Source: Acinetobacter sp. CFCC 10889 (lineage in GTDB: Bacteria > Pseudomonadota > Gammaproteobacteria > Pseudomonadales > Moraxellaceae). From it: DNA of 64,000 nucleotides. The stretch covers positions 1 to 64,000 of the forward strand of contig NZ_LQXQ01000014.1 of the NCBI RefSeq assembly GCF_003268395.1, written 5' to 3'. The translations under genes and the position numbers were made by a program. The notes under the pieces were generated by a model. The model was not told where the DNA came from and searched no databases. It saw nothing but the letters and a program-made list of their open reading frames with translations. Shown piece after piece: positions 1-11,147 of this stretch. Numbering within the stretch: position 1 is the stretch's first letter; each line of letters opens with the position of its first letter.

Positions 1-807
1 ATACACCACCAAATATTTAAACAAATTTATAAAAATGCTTCTCTACATGATGATTTACTGTTTCAACAAATATTTCCTGTTTTCATCACACAATTTGATT
101 ATTCTAATGAAGCATATCAGTTGATTAGTGCGATACAGCTTAATGATCTTGAACGCGTCAAAAGCATAGTGAAATTATATAGTCAGCTTTATGACAATCA
201 ATTATTGGCAGATGAGTTTCATAAAAAATACCCACATGCAAACTTTGAAGAAGTCATGCGAAATGAAGCGGTTGCTGAACATTTGACCTATGCATTTTAT
301 AAGTTGAATGATAGGGAAAATGTACAAAAATGGATTGAACGCGCCGATTTAATCGGTGCAAGTGAAGTATCTTGCACAGCGAAAACATTAGTGGCAGATA
401 CTAATTTAAATAAATTTCTGAAACAGGATCAGGCTTGGTATCGCCCTAAATTTGAGAAACAGATGAGCAGATGCGATGAGATCTTTGCTGATATGGAGAT
501 ATTATCCAAATTTGATTTTCAAAAAGTCATGAATAATTATGAACAGCATTGTGGTGCACTGTATGCTGAAAAAATTCCTTTATTACGCGTACAAAATTCT
601 AAATTTTGGAATGATTCAGACTTTTATTTTATTATTACAATGATGAACTTACAAGCTGAGTCAGCCCGTGAACCTACTAAAGATCAATGCATCAAAGCGA
701 TTCATGCCAATCAGATTGAAATGTTACAATACTATGTCGATCATATGAAAGCTACTGCATCTAACTATGAAGATGCAAAGAATGAATTGAAAATTATAAG
801 AAGATAA
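1..807 (+). CDS. Unknown protein, 5' end outside window
   Basis: The reading frame is open from base 1, so the gene starts before the window; the first possible start inside, a TTG at 121, has no ribosome binding site. About 268 residues are visible. They are charged and mostly helical-looking, with no signal peptide or membrane segment and no motif I recognise. The stretch with K-Y-P-H-A-N followed by an E-rich helix suggests a soluble cytoplasmic protein. It ends just before a strong hairpin shared with the convergent fadA. Function unknown. Confidence 0.7.
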   Translation: MHHQIFKQIYKNASLHDDLLFQQIFPVFITQFDYSNEAYQLISAIQLNDLERVKSIVKLYSQLYDNQLLADEFHKKYPHANFEEVMRNEAVAEHLTYAFYKLNDRENVQKWIERADLIGASEVSCTAKTLVADTNLNKFLKQDQAWYRPKFEKQMSRCDEIFADMEILSKFDFQKVMNNYEQHCGALYAEKIPLLRVQNSKFWNDSDFYFIITMMNLQAESAREPTKDQCIKAIHANQIEMLQYYVDHMKATASNYEDAKNELKIIRR

Positions 808-840
808 AAGAAACCCCGCACTCAGCGGGGTTCTTTTTCA
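808..840. terminator. Bidirectional terminator between the first gene and fadA
   Basis: A GC-rich hairpin with arms ACCCCGC and GCGGGGT (loop ACTCA) is preceded by an A-run and followed by TTCTTTTT, so it can stop transcription from both convergent genes. Confidence 0.85.
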
Positions 841-852
841 CGTATTTAAAAC

Positions 853-2025
<1,173 letters not shown>

Positions 2026-2037
2026 TCACGTTGCTCC

Positions 2038-4191
2038 TTAACCGTAGAATTTTTTGTTGTTAGCAGCCATGTCACGCAACATTTGTGGCGCTTCATAAGC
2101 CTTACCTAAGTGTGCATATTTGTCACAAAGCGCAACGTATTCAGCAACACCTGTCTGGTCGATGTAACGGCATGGACCACCACGGAATGGAGGGAAACCT
2201 ACACCCATGATCATTGCCATATCTGCTTCAGACGCAGTAGATACGATGTTGTCTTCTAAGCAACGAACAGTTTCGTTACAGAACGTTAGCATCATACGGT
2301 CAATGATTTCTTGAGCATCAAACTCATGCTTTTCAGTGGTTGCCATAGAAGCAACAAGCTCGTATGCAGTTGGATCAACCACTTTGGCTTTTTTGCCTTT
2401 ACGATCAAGTTCATACTTGTAGAAACCAACGTCATTTTTCTGACCAAGACGTTTGTTTTCGTACATGATTTCGATCGCGCCTTTAAAGTCAGGCTTCATA
2501 CGGTCAGGGAAACCTTCCGCCATCACTTCTGCGCCGTGTACACCTGTATCGATACCCACAACATCGATCAAGTATGCAGGACCCATAGGCCAGCCGAATT
2601 TTTCCATCACTTTATCAACTTGCTGGAAGTCAGCACCGTCTTTAAGCAATAGGTCAAATGCACCGAAGTAAGGGAACAAGACACGGTTTACAAGGAAACC
2701 TGGGCAGTCATTGACAACGATCGGCGTTTTACCCATTTTCTGAGCTAAAACAACAGTCGTTGCAATCGCTTCTTCAGATGTTTTTTCACCACGGATCACT
2801 TCCACCAAAGGCATCATGTGAACAGGGTTAAAGAAGTGCATACCGACGAAGTTTTCAGGACGCTCTAATGCATTTGCAAGACGCGTGATTGAAATCGTAG
2901 AAGTATTTGATGCAATGATCGTATTTTCACGAACTTTTGCTTCTGTATCACGTAATACAGCTTCTTTGATTTTTGGATTTTCAGTCACCGCTTCGATCAC
3001 GATATCGACTTCTTTAAACTCATCGTAGCTTAAAGTTGGACGGATACGTGCAAGGGTTTCACCCATTTTCGCAGGTGTCATTTTTTTGCGTTCAACTTGT
3101 TTGGTCAACAAGCCATTTGCTTCTTTCATACCCAAAGCAAGTTGTGGATTACCAATATCTTTCATGATGATTGGTGTACCTTTGCTTGCCGCTTGGTAAG
3201 CAATACCGCCACCCATAATACCCGCACCTAAAACGGCAGCTTGGTTTACAGGATGCGCACCTTTTTCATGTTTTTTCGATGCTTTTTTCACAACTTGGTC
3301 ATTGATGAATAAACCAATCAATGCGCCTGCTTGTGGGGTAATCGCAGCTTTAGCAAACGCTTCAGCTTCAACTTTCAACGCAGCATCACGACCTTGGCTC
3401 ACACCCGCTTGAAGTGAATCAAGAAGAAGTTTCGGCGCAGGGTATTGAGCAGGGTTTGCTTTGGCAAGGACCACACCTTTAGATGAGTTAAACGCCATCA
3501 TTTGTTCAAGCATGTCAAGTTTAACAGGCTCTAATTTTTCTTGACGTTTTGCTTTCCAGTTTAAACGACCTGAGATTGCTTGTTTAACAAGGTCAATGGC
3601 AGCATCTTGTAATTTGTCCGCAGCAACAACTGCATCTACAGCACCATCTTTCAGTGCAGCATCAGGGCGTTTCGTTGCAGAAGTGGCAATCCACTCAACT
3701 GCATTGTCGATCCCGATCAGACGGCTTAAACGCACTGTACCACCGAAGCCTGGAATGATCCCAAGCTTAACTTCTGGTAAACCTACAGATGCAGTTTGTG
3801 ACATGACACGGTAGTCACACACCAAGCACATTTCAAAACCACCGCCCAATGCAATACCATTGATCGCAGCAACTTTAGGAACTTCTAAATCTTCAAATGC
3901 GTTGAAAATATCATGTACAGGCATCGCCCATTCAATAATAGCTTGTTCGCCTTGAGCAAAGTTATCACCAAACTCAGTGATGTCTGCACCAACGATAAAT
4001 GTAGATTTGCCAGAGGTAACAATTAAGCCTTTTACTTCACTGTTATTTTTTACAGCTTCAATAGCAGCTTTAAAGTCTTCAAGCGTTGCACGGTTGAATT
4101 TGTTAACCGACTCACCTTGTAAGTCAAAGCGGAATTCTGCAATTCCGTCCGCAAGCATTTGGACGGTAATGGCATTGCCAGCGTGGATCAT
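2038..4191 (-). CDS. fadB: Fatty acid oxidation complex alpha subunit FadB
   Basis: Multifunctional beta-oxidation protein: enoyl-CoA hydratase/isomerase in the N-terminal half and L-3-hydroxyacyl-CoA dehydrogenase in the C-terminal half. At 717 aa it has the usual length. The crotonase fold shows the oxyanion-hole segment [12 protein letters not shown] and the glutamate-containing [14 protein letters not shown]; the NAD-binding motif [10 protein letters not shown] starts near residue 321, followed by the dehydrogenase signature [13 protein letters not shown]. The ATG at 4191 is preceded by GGAG. First gene of fadBA. Confidence 0.97.
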   Translation of the reverse strand: MIHAGNAITVQMLADGIAEFRFDLQGESVNKFNRATLEDFKAAIEAVKNNSEVKGLIVTSGKSTFIVGADITEFGDNFAQGEQAIIEWAMPVHDIFNAFEDLEVPKVAAINGIALGGGFEMCLVCDYRVMSQTASVGLPEVKLGIIPGFGGTVRLSRLIGIDNAVEWIATSATKRPDAALKDGAVDAVVAADKLQDAAIDLVKQAISGRLNWKAKRQEKLEPVKLDMLEQMMAFNSSKGVVLAKANPAQYPAPKLLLDSLQAGVSQGRDAALKVEAEAFAKAAITPQAGALIGLFINDQVVKKASKKHEKGAHPVNQAAVLGAGIMGGGIAYQAASKGTPIIMKDIGNPQLALGMKEANGLLTKQVERKKMTPAKMGETLARIRPTLSYDEFKEVDIVIEAVTENPKIKEAVLRDTEAKVRENTIIASNTSTISITRLANALERPENFVGMHFFNPVHMMPLVEVIRGEKTSEEAIATTVVLAQKMGKTPIVVNDCPGFLVNRVLFPYFGAFDLLLKDGADFQQVDKVMEKFGWPMGPAYLIDVVGIDTGVHGAEVMAEGFPDRMKPDFKGAIEIMYENKRLGQKNDVGFYKYELDRKGKKAKVVDPTAYELVASMATTEKHEFDAQEIIDRMMLTFCNETVRCLEDNIVSTASEADMAMIMGVGFPPFRGGPCRYIDQTGVAEYVALCDKYAHLGKAYEAPQMLRDMAANNKKFYG

Positions 4192-4591
4192 GCCCTGATC
4201 TCCTTTTTTGGAGGACTTCTTAAATTGATGTTTTGAAGTACGTGTGCGTTTTTCCTACACACATTTCGACTTCTCTAATCTTACGATAACTATATCTAAA
4301 AATAACCTAACAAGTTGTATCAAGCCGTGACGCAAGGGTCATGAAATTTTTACATACTTTTGCTTGAAGTCTGTAGGTGATATCAAGAAAGTGATGGATA
4401 GGTTATTCTTAAAATATTATTTTTATTAATAATTTATTAATTTGTAAACGTATTTTTATGATTTTAAAACTTTAAAATATGTACATCATGTTTTGTCTAT
4501 TTTGTCACTTGGGTCAATGCTAGATACAAAAAATAATGCTTTTTACAAGAAATGTTTAAAAATCAAATTGAGCTTGGTGAGGGGGCTCGTT
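4192..4591. promoter_or_regulatory. Divergent intergenic region, fadBA / lipoprotein
   Basis: 400 bp of AT-rich non-coding DNA between two divergent genes must hold both promoters. A TTG-initiated upstream extension of the lipoprotein frame starts at 4493, but it has no ribosome binding site. No operator could be identified with confidence. Confidence 0.4.
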
Positions 4592-5617
4592 ATGATTCTA
4601 GCTTTAAAAAGAGAATTTAGTGAACCTCAAATGCTTGCAAAAAAAATATTATTTTCAATGGTTGCGACCTCTTTGATTCTGACAGGTTGTGGTGGCGGAG
4701 GTAGTGACTCAGACGATGATTATTCTTCTGTATCGAAAGATTCTTTAGTGAATGGCACACGTTATTATTATATGAATTATTCAACATCTAAAAATTCAGA
4801 TGATTTCACAGCCAGTTATGAAGAAGTGCAAAATAAACAGTTTAAAGATCCAAGTAGTAGCCATAAAGCATTGGGCTATTATTTACTGACCAATAGTAAA
4901 CTTTATACACCTAATGATATTGCAGAAAGAACCATTGATTTAGATGACTTAACGCGTTGGACAGTCAATACCATTGGCAATGTAAAATCGGACTGGCGCT
5001 TTGAAAAGGTGAATTTATCAGGTCGTAACATGTTTGATACTGTTTTGCCAGGTTATCGCCAAGTCGGTTTTGATGATCAAAATACCTATGGTTATGCTCG
5101 TATTTTCTTAAGTGCGTATGGCAAAGAAAAGTTTCCAAATGGCAGTAGTTGTTATCGCCTCGTTTCACAAAAAGATCGTGTAGATTCGATTAGTTTTGAT
5201 GTTGATGCCGACTACGAAATTAAACAGTCTTTTGAAGACTTTGATGATGAAAATATAGACTATATCGATGACTTAAATGCTGCAAACAATGGACTTCAAT
5301 ATCGTTATGCCAGTGGTATTTGGCAAGCGATTCCGTGGACAACGATTTATGATTTAGATTTTGCGTTGAATGCAAAAGATGCTACCGCAGTTGAATTTCA
5401 AAATAAACTTTATGAGGCTGAATTTACACCAAGTCTGGAAAAAACAGCAGCACAAGAATATAAAACGTTGGGTAAATTACTCAATTCAGCAAAAGGCGAT
5501 CGAGAAAAACGTACTTTCCAACTGCAAATGGCACAAAACCAGTCAGGTTGTTATATCTATAATGAAACAGCTGCAAAATCATTGCTTGAATTTAGATTAT
5601 TGCGTTGGACAAATTAA
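4592..5617 (+). CDS. Putative lipoprotein, unknown function
   Basis: A 341-residue protein with a lipoprotein signal: a hydrophobic segment I-L-F-S-M-V-A-T-S-L-I followed by the lipobox L-T-G-C and a G-G-G-G-S-D-S-D-D-D linker, predicting lipidation at Cys and export to the periplasmic face of a membrane. I chose the ATG at 4592 because GAGGGGG lies just upstream; the ATG at 4631 gives a more classical, shorter signal peptide and is an equally possible start. The mature part is rich in Y, D and N and matches no family I recognise. A terminator follows. Confidence 0.75.
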   Translation: MILALKREFSEPQMLAKKILFSMVATSLILTGCGGGGSDSDDDYSSVSKDSLVNGTRYYYMNYSTSKNSDDFTASYEEVQNKQFKDPSSSHKALGYYLLTNSKLYTPNDIAERTIDLDDLTRWTVNTIGNVKSDWRFEKVNLSGRNMFDTVLPGYRQVGFDDQNTYGYARIFLSAYGKEKFPNGSSCYRLVSQKDRVDSISFDVDADYEIKQSFEDFDDENIDYIDDLNAANNGLQYRYASGIWQAIPWTTIYDLDFALNAKDATAVEFQNKLYEAEFTPSLEKTAAQEYKTLGKLLNSAKGDREKRTFQLQMAQNQSGCYIYNETAAKSLLEFRLLRWTN

Positions 5618-5666
5618 ATTTTTAGTTTAATAAGTTCCTTATTTTTCAGACATTTTTTTGAATAAT

Positions 5667-5702
5667 AATCCCATTTTTTGTATTGAAAAATGGGATTTTT
5701 TA
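5667..5702 (+). terminator. Rho-independent terminator after lipoprotein gene
   Basis: Perfect 12-bp arms AATCCCATTTTT and AAAAATGGGATT with a 7-nt loop, followed by a T-run. Confidence 0.85.
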
Positions 5703-5774
5703 CAATTTATTCTCTTGATATGAGAAAATAATTCAGCTTTTATGTTTTGGATTTGTTAAAATTTGTCCATCCTC

Positions 5775-5816
5775 GAGGTTTTAAACCTCAAAATTTCATC
5801 TAGATCAGATGAAATT
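5775..5816. promoter_or_regulatory. Two adjacent inverted repeats upstream of lpxO
   Basis: GAGGTTT-T-AAACCTC (5775-5789) is followed after two bases by a 10-bp perfect inverted repeat, AATTTCATCT and AGATGAAATT with a 5-nt loop (5792-5816). No T-run follows, so they are not an ordinary terminator. They lie 31 bp before the lpxO start and could be an operator pair or leader RNA hairpins. Confidence 0.45.
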
Positions 5817-5846
5817 CCTCCCTAAAGATTTGATAAAGAGTGCTAT

Positions 5847-6764
5847 ATGATTAAATGGATCATATTGGCGATTTTTGTGATTTCAGCGCTGTATATCCAA
5901 AATCGCGGTAAAGTGCGTCATTCGTTTTATCGTCAATTTTTTGACCATTCTACGCTGCTCGCACCGATTAATTTTTTGATGTATATGTTTTCTAAAGTGC
6001 CGAATCAGCCTTATATCGAAACACAACATTTTCAAGATTTAAAAGTGTTAGATGAAAACTGGGAAATGATTCGAGATGAGGCGCAAGCACTGTATGCGCA
6101 AGGTGGTATTAAGGCATCAAGTAGTTATGATGATTTGGGCTTTAACTCGTTCTTTAAAACAGGTTGGAAACGTTTTTATTTAAAATGGTATGACTCAGCC
6201 CATCCGTCGGCTGCGGATCTTTGTCCAAAAACGACAGCATTATTAAAAACATTACCGACCATTAAAGCAGCGATGTTTACTGAGCTTGCACCTGATAGTC
6301 GTTTGGTGCGTCATCGTGATCCTTATGCAGGGTCATTGCGTTATCACTTAGGTTTGATTACGCCAAATGACGACCGTTGTTTTATTGATGTGGATGGTCA
6401 AAAATATTCATGGCGTGATGGTGAAAGCGTGGTATTTGATGAAACTTATATTCACTATGCTGAAAATAAAACTGATCAAAATCGCATCATTTTCTTTGCG
6501 GATGTTGAGCGTCCATTAACAACTTTATGGATGGAGCGTTTTAACCATTGGTTTGGTAAAAAGGTGATGACTGCGGCAAGTTCACCGAATGAGGCAGGCG
6601 ATCAAACAGGTGGCTTAAATAAAGTTTTTGGCTATGTGTACCAAATCCGTATCAAAGCCAAAGCATTGAAAAAGTCCAATCGTCAACTGTACTATGTTTT
6701 AAAATGGTTCTTAATGTTAGGGCTATTTTTCTTGATTTTTATTCGACCTTATGTTTTTCATTAA
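5847..6764 (+). CDS. lpxO: Lipid A hydroxylase, aspartyl/asparaginyl beta-hydroxylase family (LpxO-like)
   Basis: Membrane-anchored Fe(II)/2-oxoglutarate dioxygenase, 305 aa. The family member LpxO adds a 2-hydroxyl group to a lipid A acyl chain at the inner membrane. Visible are an N-terminal membrane segment (W-I-I-L-A-I-F-V-I-S-A-L-Y), the iron-binding H-R-D-P motif near residue 156, the second histidine region Y-I-H-Y-A-E-N, the 2-oxoglutarate-binding arginine in N-R-I-I-F-F, and a second hydrophobic segment at the C-terminus. The gene is monocistronic, with a terminator directly downstream and two inverted repeats upstream. Assignment to LpxO rather than another family hydroxylase rests on overall architecture. 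Confidence 0.8.
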   Translation: MIKWIILAIFVISALYIQNRGKVRHSFYRQFFDHSTLLAPINFLMYMFSKVPNQPYIETQHFQDLKVLDENWEMIRDEAQALYAQGGIKASSSYDDLGFNSFFKTGWKRFYLKWYDSAHPSAADLCPKTTALLKTLPTIKAAMFTELAPDSRLVRHRDPYAGSLRYHLGLITPNDDRCFIDVDGQKYSWRDGESVVFDETYIHYAENKTDQNRIIFFADVERPLTTLWMERFNHWFGKKVMTAASSPNEAGDQTGGLNKVFGYVYQIRIKAKALKKSNRQLYYVLKWFLMLGLFFLIFIRPYVFH

Positions 6765-6783
6765 ATGATAGAGTTTTGAATTT

Positions 6784-6807
6784 AAACGCCTTTCGGGGCG
6801 TTTTTTG
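6784..6807 (+). terminator. Terminator after lpxO
   Basis: Hairpin AAACGCC / GGCGTTT with a short loop and T-run. Confidence 0.8.
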
Positions 6808-6914
6808 TATTTTAAATTTGGAAAAACAAGGGTATTTGAATAACAATTATCAACTTGTAGCCACGTTTAAAACTGCTAAATTCTTTAACAGGATAAATTA
6901 TAAGGAAATCGTAT

Positions 6915-7538
6915 ATGTTTAAAAATTTAGCCTCAGAAATGATGGGAACAAGTGATATCGGTACAATTATCGAGCCACATGATTTTAATAAAACTGATAT
7001 TGATGATTATATTTTTCATGAAGATAATGAAAAAATCTTTTTTGTGATTAAAAGCAAAACCGATGAATATTGCTTTACCAATGTGGCTTTTATGCACTTG
7101 GATGGTAAAAGTGCCATGAGCAAAAAGCGCATGTTGTATCGTTATTTATATAAGCATAATCCGATCAAAAATGTATTGTTGGAAACCGCAGGTACAGTGG
7201 ATTTGGATGCAGAGATTAAGTTTCAATTGGGTGAACAAAACTTCTCGATTGATATTGATAAAAAGCAAATTGAAAAAATCCGTGATCTGTACAAAGCTTT
7301 ATTTACCATTGGTGAAACCTGTAAAGAGATTAATCGTAAGCGTAATATCTTGCTGCAAAGTAATGAAAATGTGCAGAAAATGTTTAATTTACGCGAGTTG
7401 AGTGAACAGGTGATTTTAAATTTACCTGAAATTATTAATCAAACTTCACATCAAGTTGAAGAATATGCCAATCAACGGATTAAAGAGATCGAAAATTATG
7501 ATTTCTCTGAGATTTTTGAGCGTTATTTAAGAAATTAA
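6915..7538 (+). CDS. Bacterial PH-domain protein, unknown role
   Basis: A 207-aa cytoplasmic protein. The first ~125 residues look like the bacterial pleckstrin-homology-like family (YvbH/bPH_1 type): F-F-V-I-K-S-K-T-D-E-Y-C-F-T-N and a L-E-T-A-G-T-V-D-L-D-A-E-I-K-F strand pattern. The remainder is a charged helical segment with coiled-coil character (R-D-L-Y-K-A-L-F to the C-terminus). The start ATG has AAGGAA 8 bp upstream. Flanked by terminators on both sides, so probably its own transcript. Family assignment is from pattern recognition; biological role unknown. Confidence 0.8.
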   Translation: MFKNLASEMMGTSDIGTIIEPHDFNKTDIDDYIFHEDNEKIFFVIKSKTDEYCFTNVAFMHLDGKSAMSKKRMLYRYLYKHNPIKNVLLETAGTVDLDAEIKFQLGEQNFSIDIDKKQIEKIRDLYKALFTIGETCKEINRKRNILLQSNENVQKMFNLRELSEQVILNLPEIINQTSHQVEEYANQRIKEIENYDFSEIFERYLRN

Positions 7539-7556
7539 CATCCATTTATATTGATG

Positions 7557-7580
7557 AAACGCTCGAAAGGGCGTTTTATT
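7557..7580 (+). terminator. Terminator after PH-domain gene
   Basis: Arms AAACGCTC and GGGCGTTT around a GAAA tetraloop, then TATTTA. Confidence 0.65.
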
Positions 7581-7594
7581 TAGAAACTTTAAAA

Positions 7595-8119
7595 ATGAAT
7601 AATTCTCAACAAGATAATGAAAATAAACCTGCCATTTTTCAAGAGAAAAATGAGAATCTTAATCGGATACTTTATTTTATTATTGCAGCTGTGATGCTTG
7701 CGCCCTTTTTTATTTTTCCGCATTTGGATGTGAAGCCGTTTGAGGATGAAGACAAAGTGACTTTAGAGCAGCGTTTGGACTATTTACCCGATGTCATGAC
7801 GCAGCTATATCAAGATGCAACATTGATTTATCAGGAAAAACTCCCAGCTTATCAATATCATCAGTTCACATGGATTACGAGTACCAAAAGCTTTGCCGAG
7901 GATCTTCCACTGTCACAGTTATCTTTGAGTGATCTTCAACAAGAGATTCTGCCACGTTATCAGCAGCAGGGCTGGAAAATGGTAGCCAATGATTTGGCGG
8001 AACCATTGACTACAGGACAGACCATTCGATGGATTAAAAATAATTGGGTGGCTGAAGTTCGATATGTTGATTCTGAGCAACATTATTGGCACATTACATT
8101 TCGTTTGAGGCAGAGATAA
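7595..8119 (+). CDS. Single-pass membrane protein, unknown
   Basis: A 174-residue protein with a charged N-terminus, one membrane segment at about residues 29-46 (I-L-Y-F-I-I-A-A-V-M-L-A-P-F-F-I-F) and a C-terminal soluble part rich in Q, L and Y. The topology suggests a bitopic inner-membrane protein with a periplasmic domain. No family recognised. It starts 18 bp after the preceding terminator hairpin, so its promoter may lie in or before that hairpin, or it may depend on read-through. Confidence 0.7.
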   Translation: MNNSQQDNENKPAIFQEKNENLNRILYFIIAAVMLAPFFIFPHLDVKPFEDEDKVTLEQRLDYLPDVMTQLYQDATLIYQEKLPAYQYHQFTWITSTKSFAEDLPLSQLSLSDLQQEILPRYQQQGWKMVANDLAEPLTTGQTIRWIKNNWVAEVRYVDSEQHYWHITFRLRQR

Positions 8120-8215
8120 AAATATCGACAGACTATTAACTTTGAATCAAAAGTTTATTCTTAAGTAATAGTAATAAAATATCAGTTTGGACAGATAAGG
8201 CAGGATTAATACAGT

Positions 8216-8944
8216 TTAGGAATTTAGGATATGCCTTAAGAAGTCACCTTTTGAATTGATTAACTCTTTAAGCAAATAATAATGATTAGTTTCCGAAAAA
8301 GTAGTTTCATATTGGGAATTTTGAGTAATTTGCAAGAGTGTCGCATCAGGTATTGCCATGATAACAGGAGAGTGTGTGGCGATAATAAATTGTGTCCCTT
8401 GTTGACTGAGTTGTAAAATACGCTCTACAAGGTTGATTTGATTGGCAATAGACAGAGAGGCTTCTGGCTCATCTAAAAAGTATAAACTTTGTTCTTTAAA
8501 ACGATGTGAATAAAGTGCAATCATTGACTCGCCATGCGAAACGGTATGTAAATCTCGCCCACCATAATAAGTATTAATTCTGCTTCCACCTTCGGGTTCA
8601 TTATCTAAACGACGCATTTCACTTAAAAAAGTATAGAAGGTTTCTGAGCGGTAAAAGAAAATATCTTTAATTTTTTTACCATTTTTGGCAATCCGTAGGT
8701 GTTTTGTATAATCCAGATGTGTATCTTCAGTACTAAAATTAAAATTGATTGAACCACCTTCAGCAGGACAACCAAATTTAACTGCTAAAGCTTCTAAAAT
8801 AGTGGATTTTCCAACACCATTTTCACCAACAATGACGGTAATATTTTTCTTAAAATGAAGTGGGTATAGATGATAAAAAGGAAAATCATCAGGTATTGAT
8901 TGAAGTAATTCAACTTTCATTAAAAAAGGTGATTTTTCGTGCAT
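8216..8944 (-). CDS. Stand-alone AAA/ABC-type ATPase
   Basis: A 242-aa predicted ATPase of the SMC/RecF/OLD-like ABC superfamily. Walker A is G-E-N-G-V-G-K-S-T near residue 40, the signature-like S-H-G-E-S-M is near 144, Walker B is L-Y-F-L-D-E-P-E-A-S-L-S, and an H-loop I-A-T-H-S-P follows. There is no membrane domain and no adjacent nuclease or permease, so it is not a transport ABC pair. Such small ATPases are usually annotated only as AAA family ATPase; role unknown. Confidence 0.85.
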   Translation of the reverse strand: MHEKSPFLMKVELLQSIPDDFPFYHLYPLHFKKNITVIVGENGVGKSTILEALAVKFGCPAEGGSINFNFSTEDTHLDYTKHLRIAKNGKKIKDIFFYRSETFYTFLSEMRRLDNEPEGGSRINTYYGGRDLHTVSHGESMIALYSHRFKEQSLYFLDEPEASLSIANQINLVERILQLSQQGTQFIIATHSPVIMAIPDATLLQITQNSQYETTFSETNHYYLLKELINSKGDFLRHILNS

Positions 8945-9081
8945 ATTATGATCAGTAAGAATGTTTTAATTCAAGATGAAGCTAACAGACTATTAATTTT
9001 TAACCAATAATTTTTTGTATCATGGTCTAATGAATGATTTTGATTCACAGATGAAAGGGATATAGAGCAAGACTTGGGAAA

Positions 9082-9234
9082 ATGGATGGCAGCATTGAAC
9101 TTGAGAATAGTCGAATGAATCAGCCTAGCAAAAAACTGATTACTTTTAATGATGAGATGATCGGTGAATTCTTTGTTTCTACACGCTCAGTAAATAAATC
9201 GCTTGAAATTGAAATAAAAAGCATCACATCATGA
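9082..9234 (+). CDS. Possible 50-aa small protein upstream of uvrC
   Basis: An ATG-started frame of 50 codons ending 27 bp before uvrC. The peptide begins M-D-G-S-I-E-L-E-N-S and ends K-S-I-T-S. A GGGAAA lies just before the ATG, but spacing is poor and there is no recognisable domain. It may be a leader peptide or chance. Confidence 0.25.
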   Translation: MDGSIELENSRMNQPSKKLITFNDEMIGEFFVSTRSVNKSLEIEIKSITS

Positions 9235-9261
9235 GATGGAACTGAAAAGAATAGGTCAACA

Positions 9262-11061
9262 GTGAACGAAAACGCACGTGAAAATATCGAAAAGATTTTA
9301 GCCAATATGACCACGCTTCCGGGTGTCTATCGCATGCTCGGTAAAGAGGGCGAATTGCTGTATGTTGGTAAAGCCAAAAATCTAAAAAATCGTGTGTCGA
9401 GTTATTTTGTGAAGACCATTGAACATCCAAAAACACAGGCATTGGTCGCTCGGATTTATGATATTGAAACGTTGGTGGTGCGTTCGGAAACAGAAGCCCT
9501 ATTACTTGAACAAAACCTGATTAAACTGCATCGCCCGCCTTATAACATCATGCTGCGTGATGATAAATCCTATGTCTATATCTTTGTTTCGGCAGACAAA
9601 CCTTATCCACGTATTGCATCGGGACGAGGCAAAGGCAAACATCAAGTCGGTAAATTTTTTGGACCTTATCCAAGTGCTTATAATGCACGAGATACGCTTT
9701 TAGTTTTGCAAAAATTATTTAATGTCCGCCAATGTGAAAACAGCTATTTTTCACAACGTAAACGCCCATGTTTGCAGTACCAAATCAAACGTTGTACTGC
9801 GCCATGTGTTGGTCTGATTTCGCCTGAAGCTTATAACGAAGATGTGCAAAACTCGATTCGCTTTTTAAATGGTGATACCAAAGAATTGAATCAGGAATTG
9901 ATTCAAAAGATGGAACAGGCTGCTGAAAATTTAGAATTTGAAAAGGCAGTATTCTATCGTGATCGTATGGCTTTATTGCGTGATGTGCAGGCACAACAGG
10001 CAATTTATAAAATTAAGGGTGAGGCTGATATTCTTGCCATTGCCTACCAAGCAGGAGTGACTTGCGTACAAATCATGCATGTGCGCAATGGTAAAATGCT
10101 CGGTGGAAAAAGTTATTTTCCTGACATGTTGGGCGATGATTTGGGGCAAATGTTGTCCGACTTTATGGCGAATTTCTATTTCCAAGTTGCAGATGAAGTA
10201 CCAAGTGAATTGATTGTGAATGTTGAAGTTTCTGATCGTAAAGAGTTGGAAGAAGCGCTGCATCAACAGTTCGAGAAGAAAATTCAAATCAAACATAATG
10301 TTCGAGAAACCCGTGCGGAATGGCTCGAACTCGCAGAAATGAATGTTCAGCATGCAATTAAAGGTAAGTTAGCCAATCATTTAGAACTGAATGAGCGTTT
10401 TCATCAGCTCGAAGAGTTTTGTGGTCGCCCAATCGACAGGATTGAATGCTTTGATATTTCCCATACCATGGGCGAAGCGACCATTGCTTCATGTGTGGTC
10501 TTCGATGCGGGTGGCGCACGCAAGCGTGATTATCGTCAATTCTCCATTGAAGATATTACAGGCGGTGATGACTATGCAGCGATGCGTCAAGCTTTGACTC
10601 GTCGCTATAAGAAAGCCATGTTGCCTGATTTATTACTCATTGATGGGGGTAAAGGGCAGTTACACATGGCAATGGAAGTGATGCAGGAGTTGGGCTTGGA
10701 TGCCTTTATGGTTGGCGTGTCGAAAGGTGAGGGACGTAAGCCCGGTTTGGAAACTTTGCATTTTACTGATGGTACAAAAATTCAGTTGCCTGAGGACAAT
10801 AAAGCCTTGCATTTGATTCAGCAAGTGCGTGATGAAGCACATCGTTTTGCGATTACACGTCATCGGGCGAAGCGGGACAAACGCCGTGGTGGATCAGTGT
10901 TGGAAGCAATTCCGGGACTTGGTCCAAAGCGTCGCCGTGATTTATTGACTCATTTCGGTGGAATTCAGGGCGTGTTGAAAGCCTCTGAAAATGAATTGAA
11001 ACTTGTTCCCGGTTTAGGTGATGTGATGGCGAGAACCATTTATAAGGTTTTACATGAGTAA
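9262..11061 (+). CDS. uvrC: Excinuclease ABC subunit C
   Basis: The dual-incision endonuclease of nucleotide excision repair; acts with UvrB at DNA lesions. The 599 aa show all expected parts: GIY-YIG nuclease at the N-terminus ([20 protein letters not shown]), the Cys cluster around residues 155-180, the UVR helical hairpin, the UvrC RNase H-like endonuclease domain ([17 protein letters not shown]), and two C-terminal helix-hairpin-helix motifs ([17 protein letters not shown]). The GTG start at 9262 has AGGT upstream. Confidence 0.97.
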   Translation: MNENARENIEKILANMTTLPGVYRMLGKEGELLYVGKAKNLKNRVSSYFVKTIEHPKTQALVARIYDIETLVVRSETEALLLEQNLIKLHRPPYNIMLRDDKSYVYIFVSADKPYPRIASGRGKGKHQVGKFFGPYPSAYNARDTLLVLQKLFNVRQCENSYFSQRKRPCLQYQIKRCTAPCVGLISPEAYNEDVQNSIRFLNGDTKELNQELIQKMEQAAENLEFEKAVFYRDRMALLRDVQAQQAIYKIKGEADILAIAYQAGVTCVQIMHVRNGKMLGGKSYFPDMLGDDLGQMLSDFMANFYFQVADEVPSELIVNVEVSDRKELEEALHQQFEKKIQIKHNVRETRAEWLELAEMNVQHAIKGKLANHLELNERFHQLEEFCGRPIDRIECFDISHTMGEATIASCVVFDAGGARKRDYRQFSIEDITGGDDYAAMRQALTRRYKKAMLPDLLLIDGGKGQLHMAMEVMQELGLDAFMVGVSKGEGRKPGLETLHFTDGTKIQLPEDNKALHLIQQVRDEAHRFAITRHRAKRDKRRGGSVLEAIPGLGPKRRRDLLTHFGGIQGVLKASENELKLVPGLGDVMARTIYKVLHE

Positions 11062-11094
11062 AGCTGTCGTACTGATCAATCATCAGCAGCAGTT

Positions 11095-11142
11095 GAACAT
11101 TGAAGTAGAAGAACATTAAAGTAGAAGAACATTAAAGTAGAA
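11095..11142. repeat. Three tandem 16-bp repeats between uvrC and the next gene
   Basis: GAACATT(G/A)AAGTAGAA repeats three times without gaps; copies 2 and 3 are identical and copy 1 differs by one base. The array ends 5 bp before the next start codon, so its copy number sets the sequence and distance upstream of that ribosome binding region. Confidence 0.9.
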
Positions 11143-11147
11143 AGACA

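Noticed and set aside
9120..9442. Minus-strand frames at the uvrC start
   Set aside because: They mirror uvrC codons and its leader; uvrC is clearly the coding frame.
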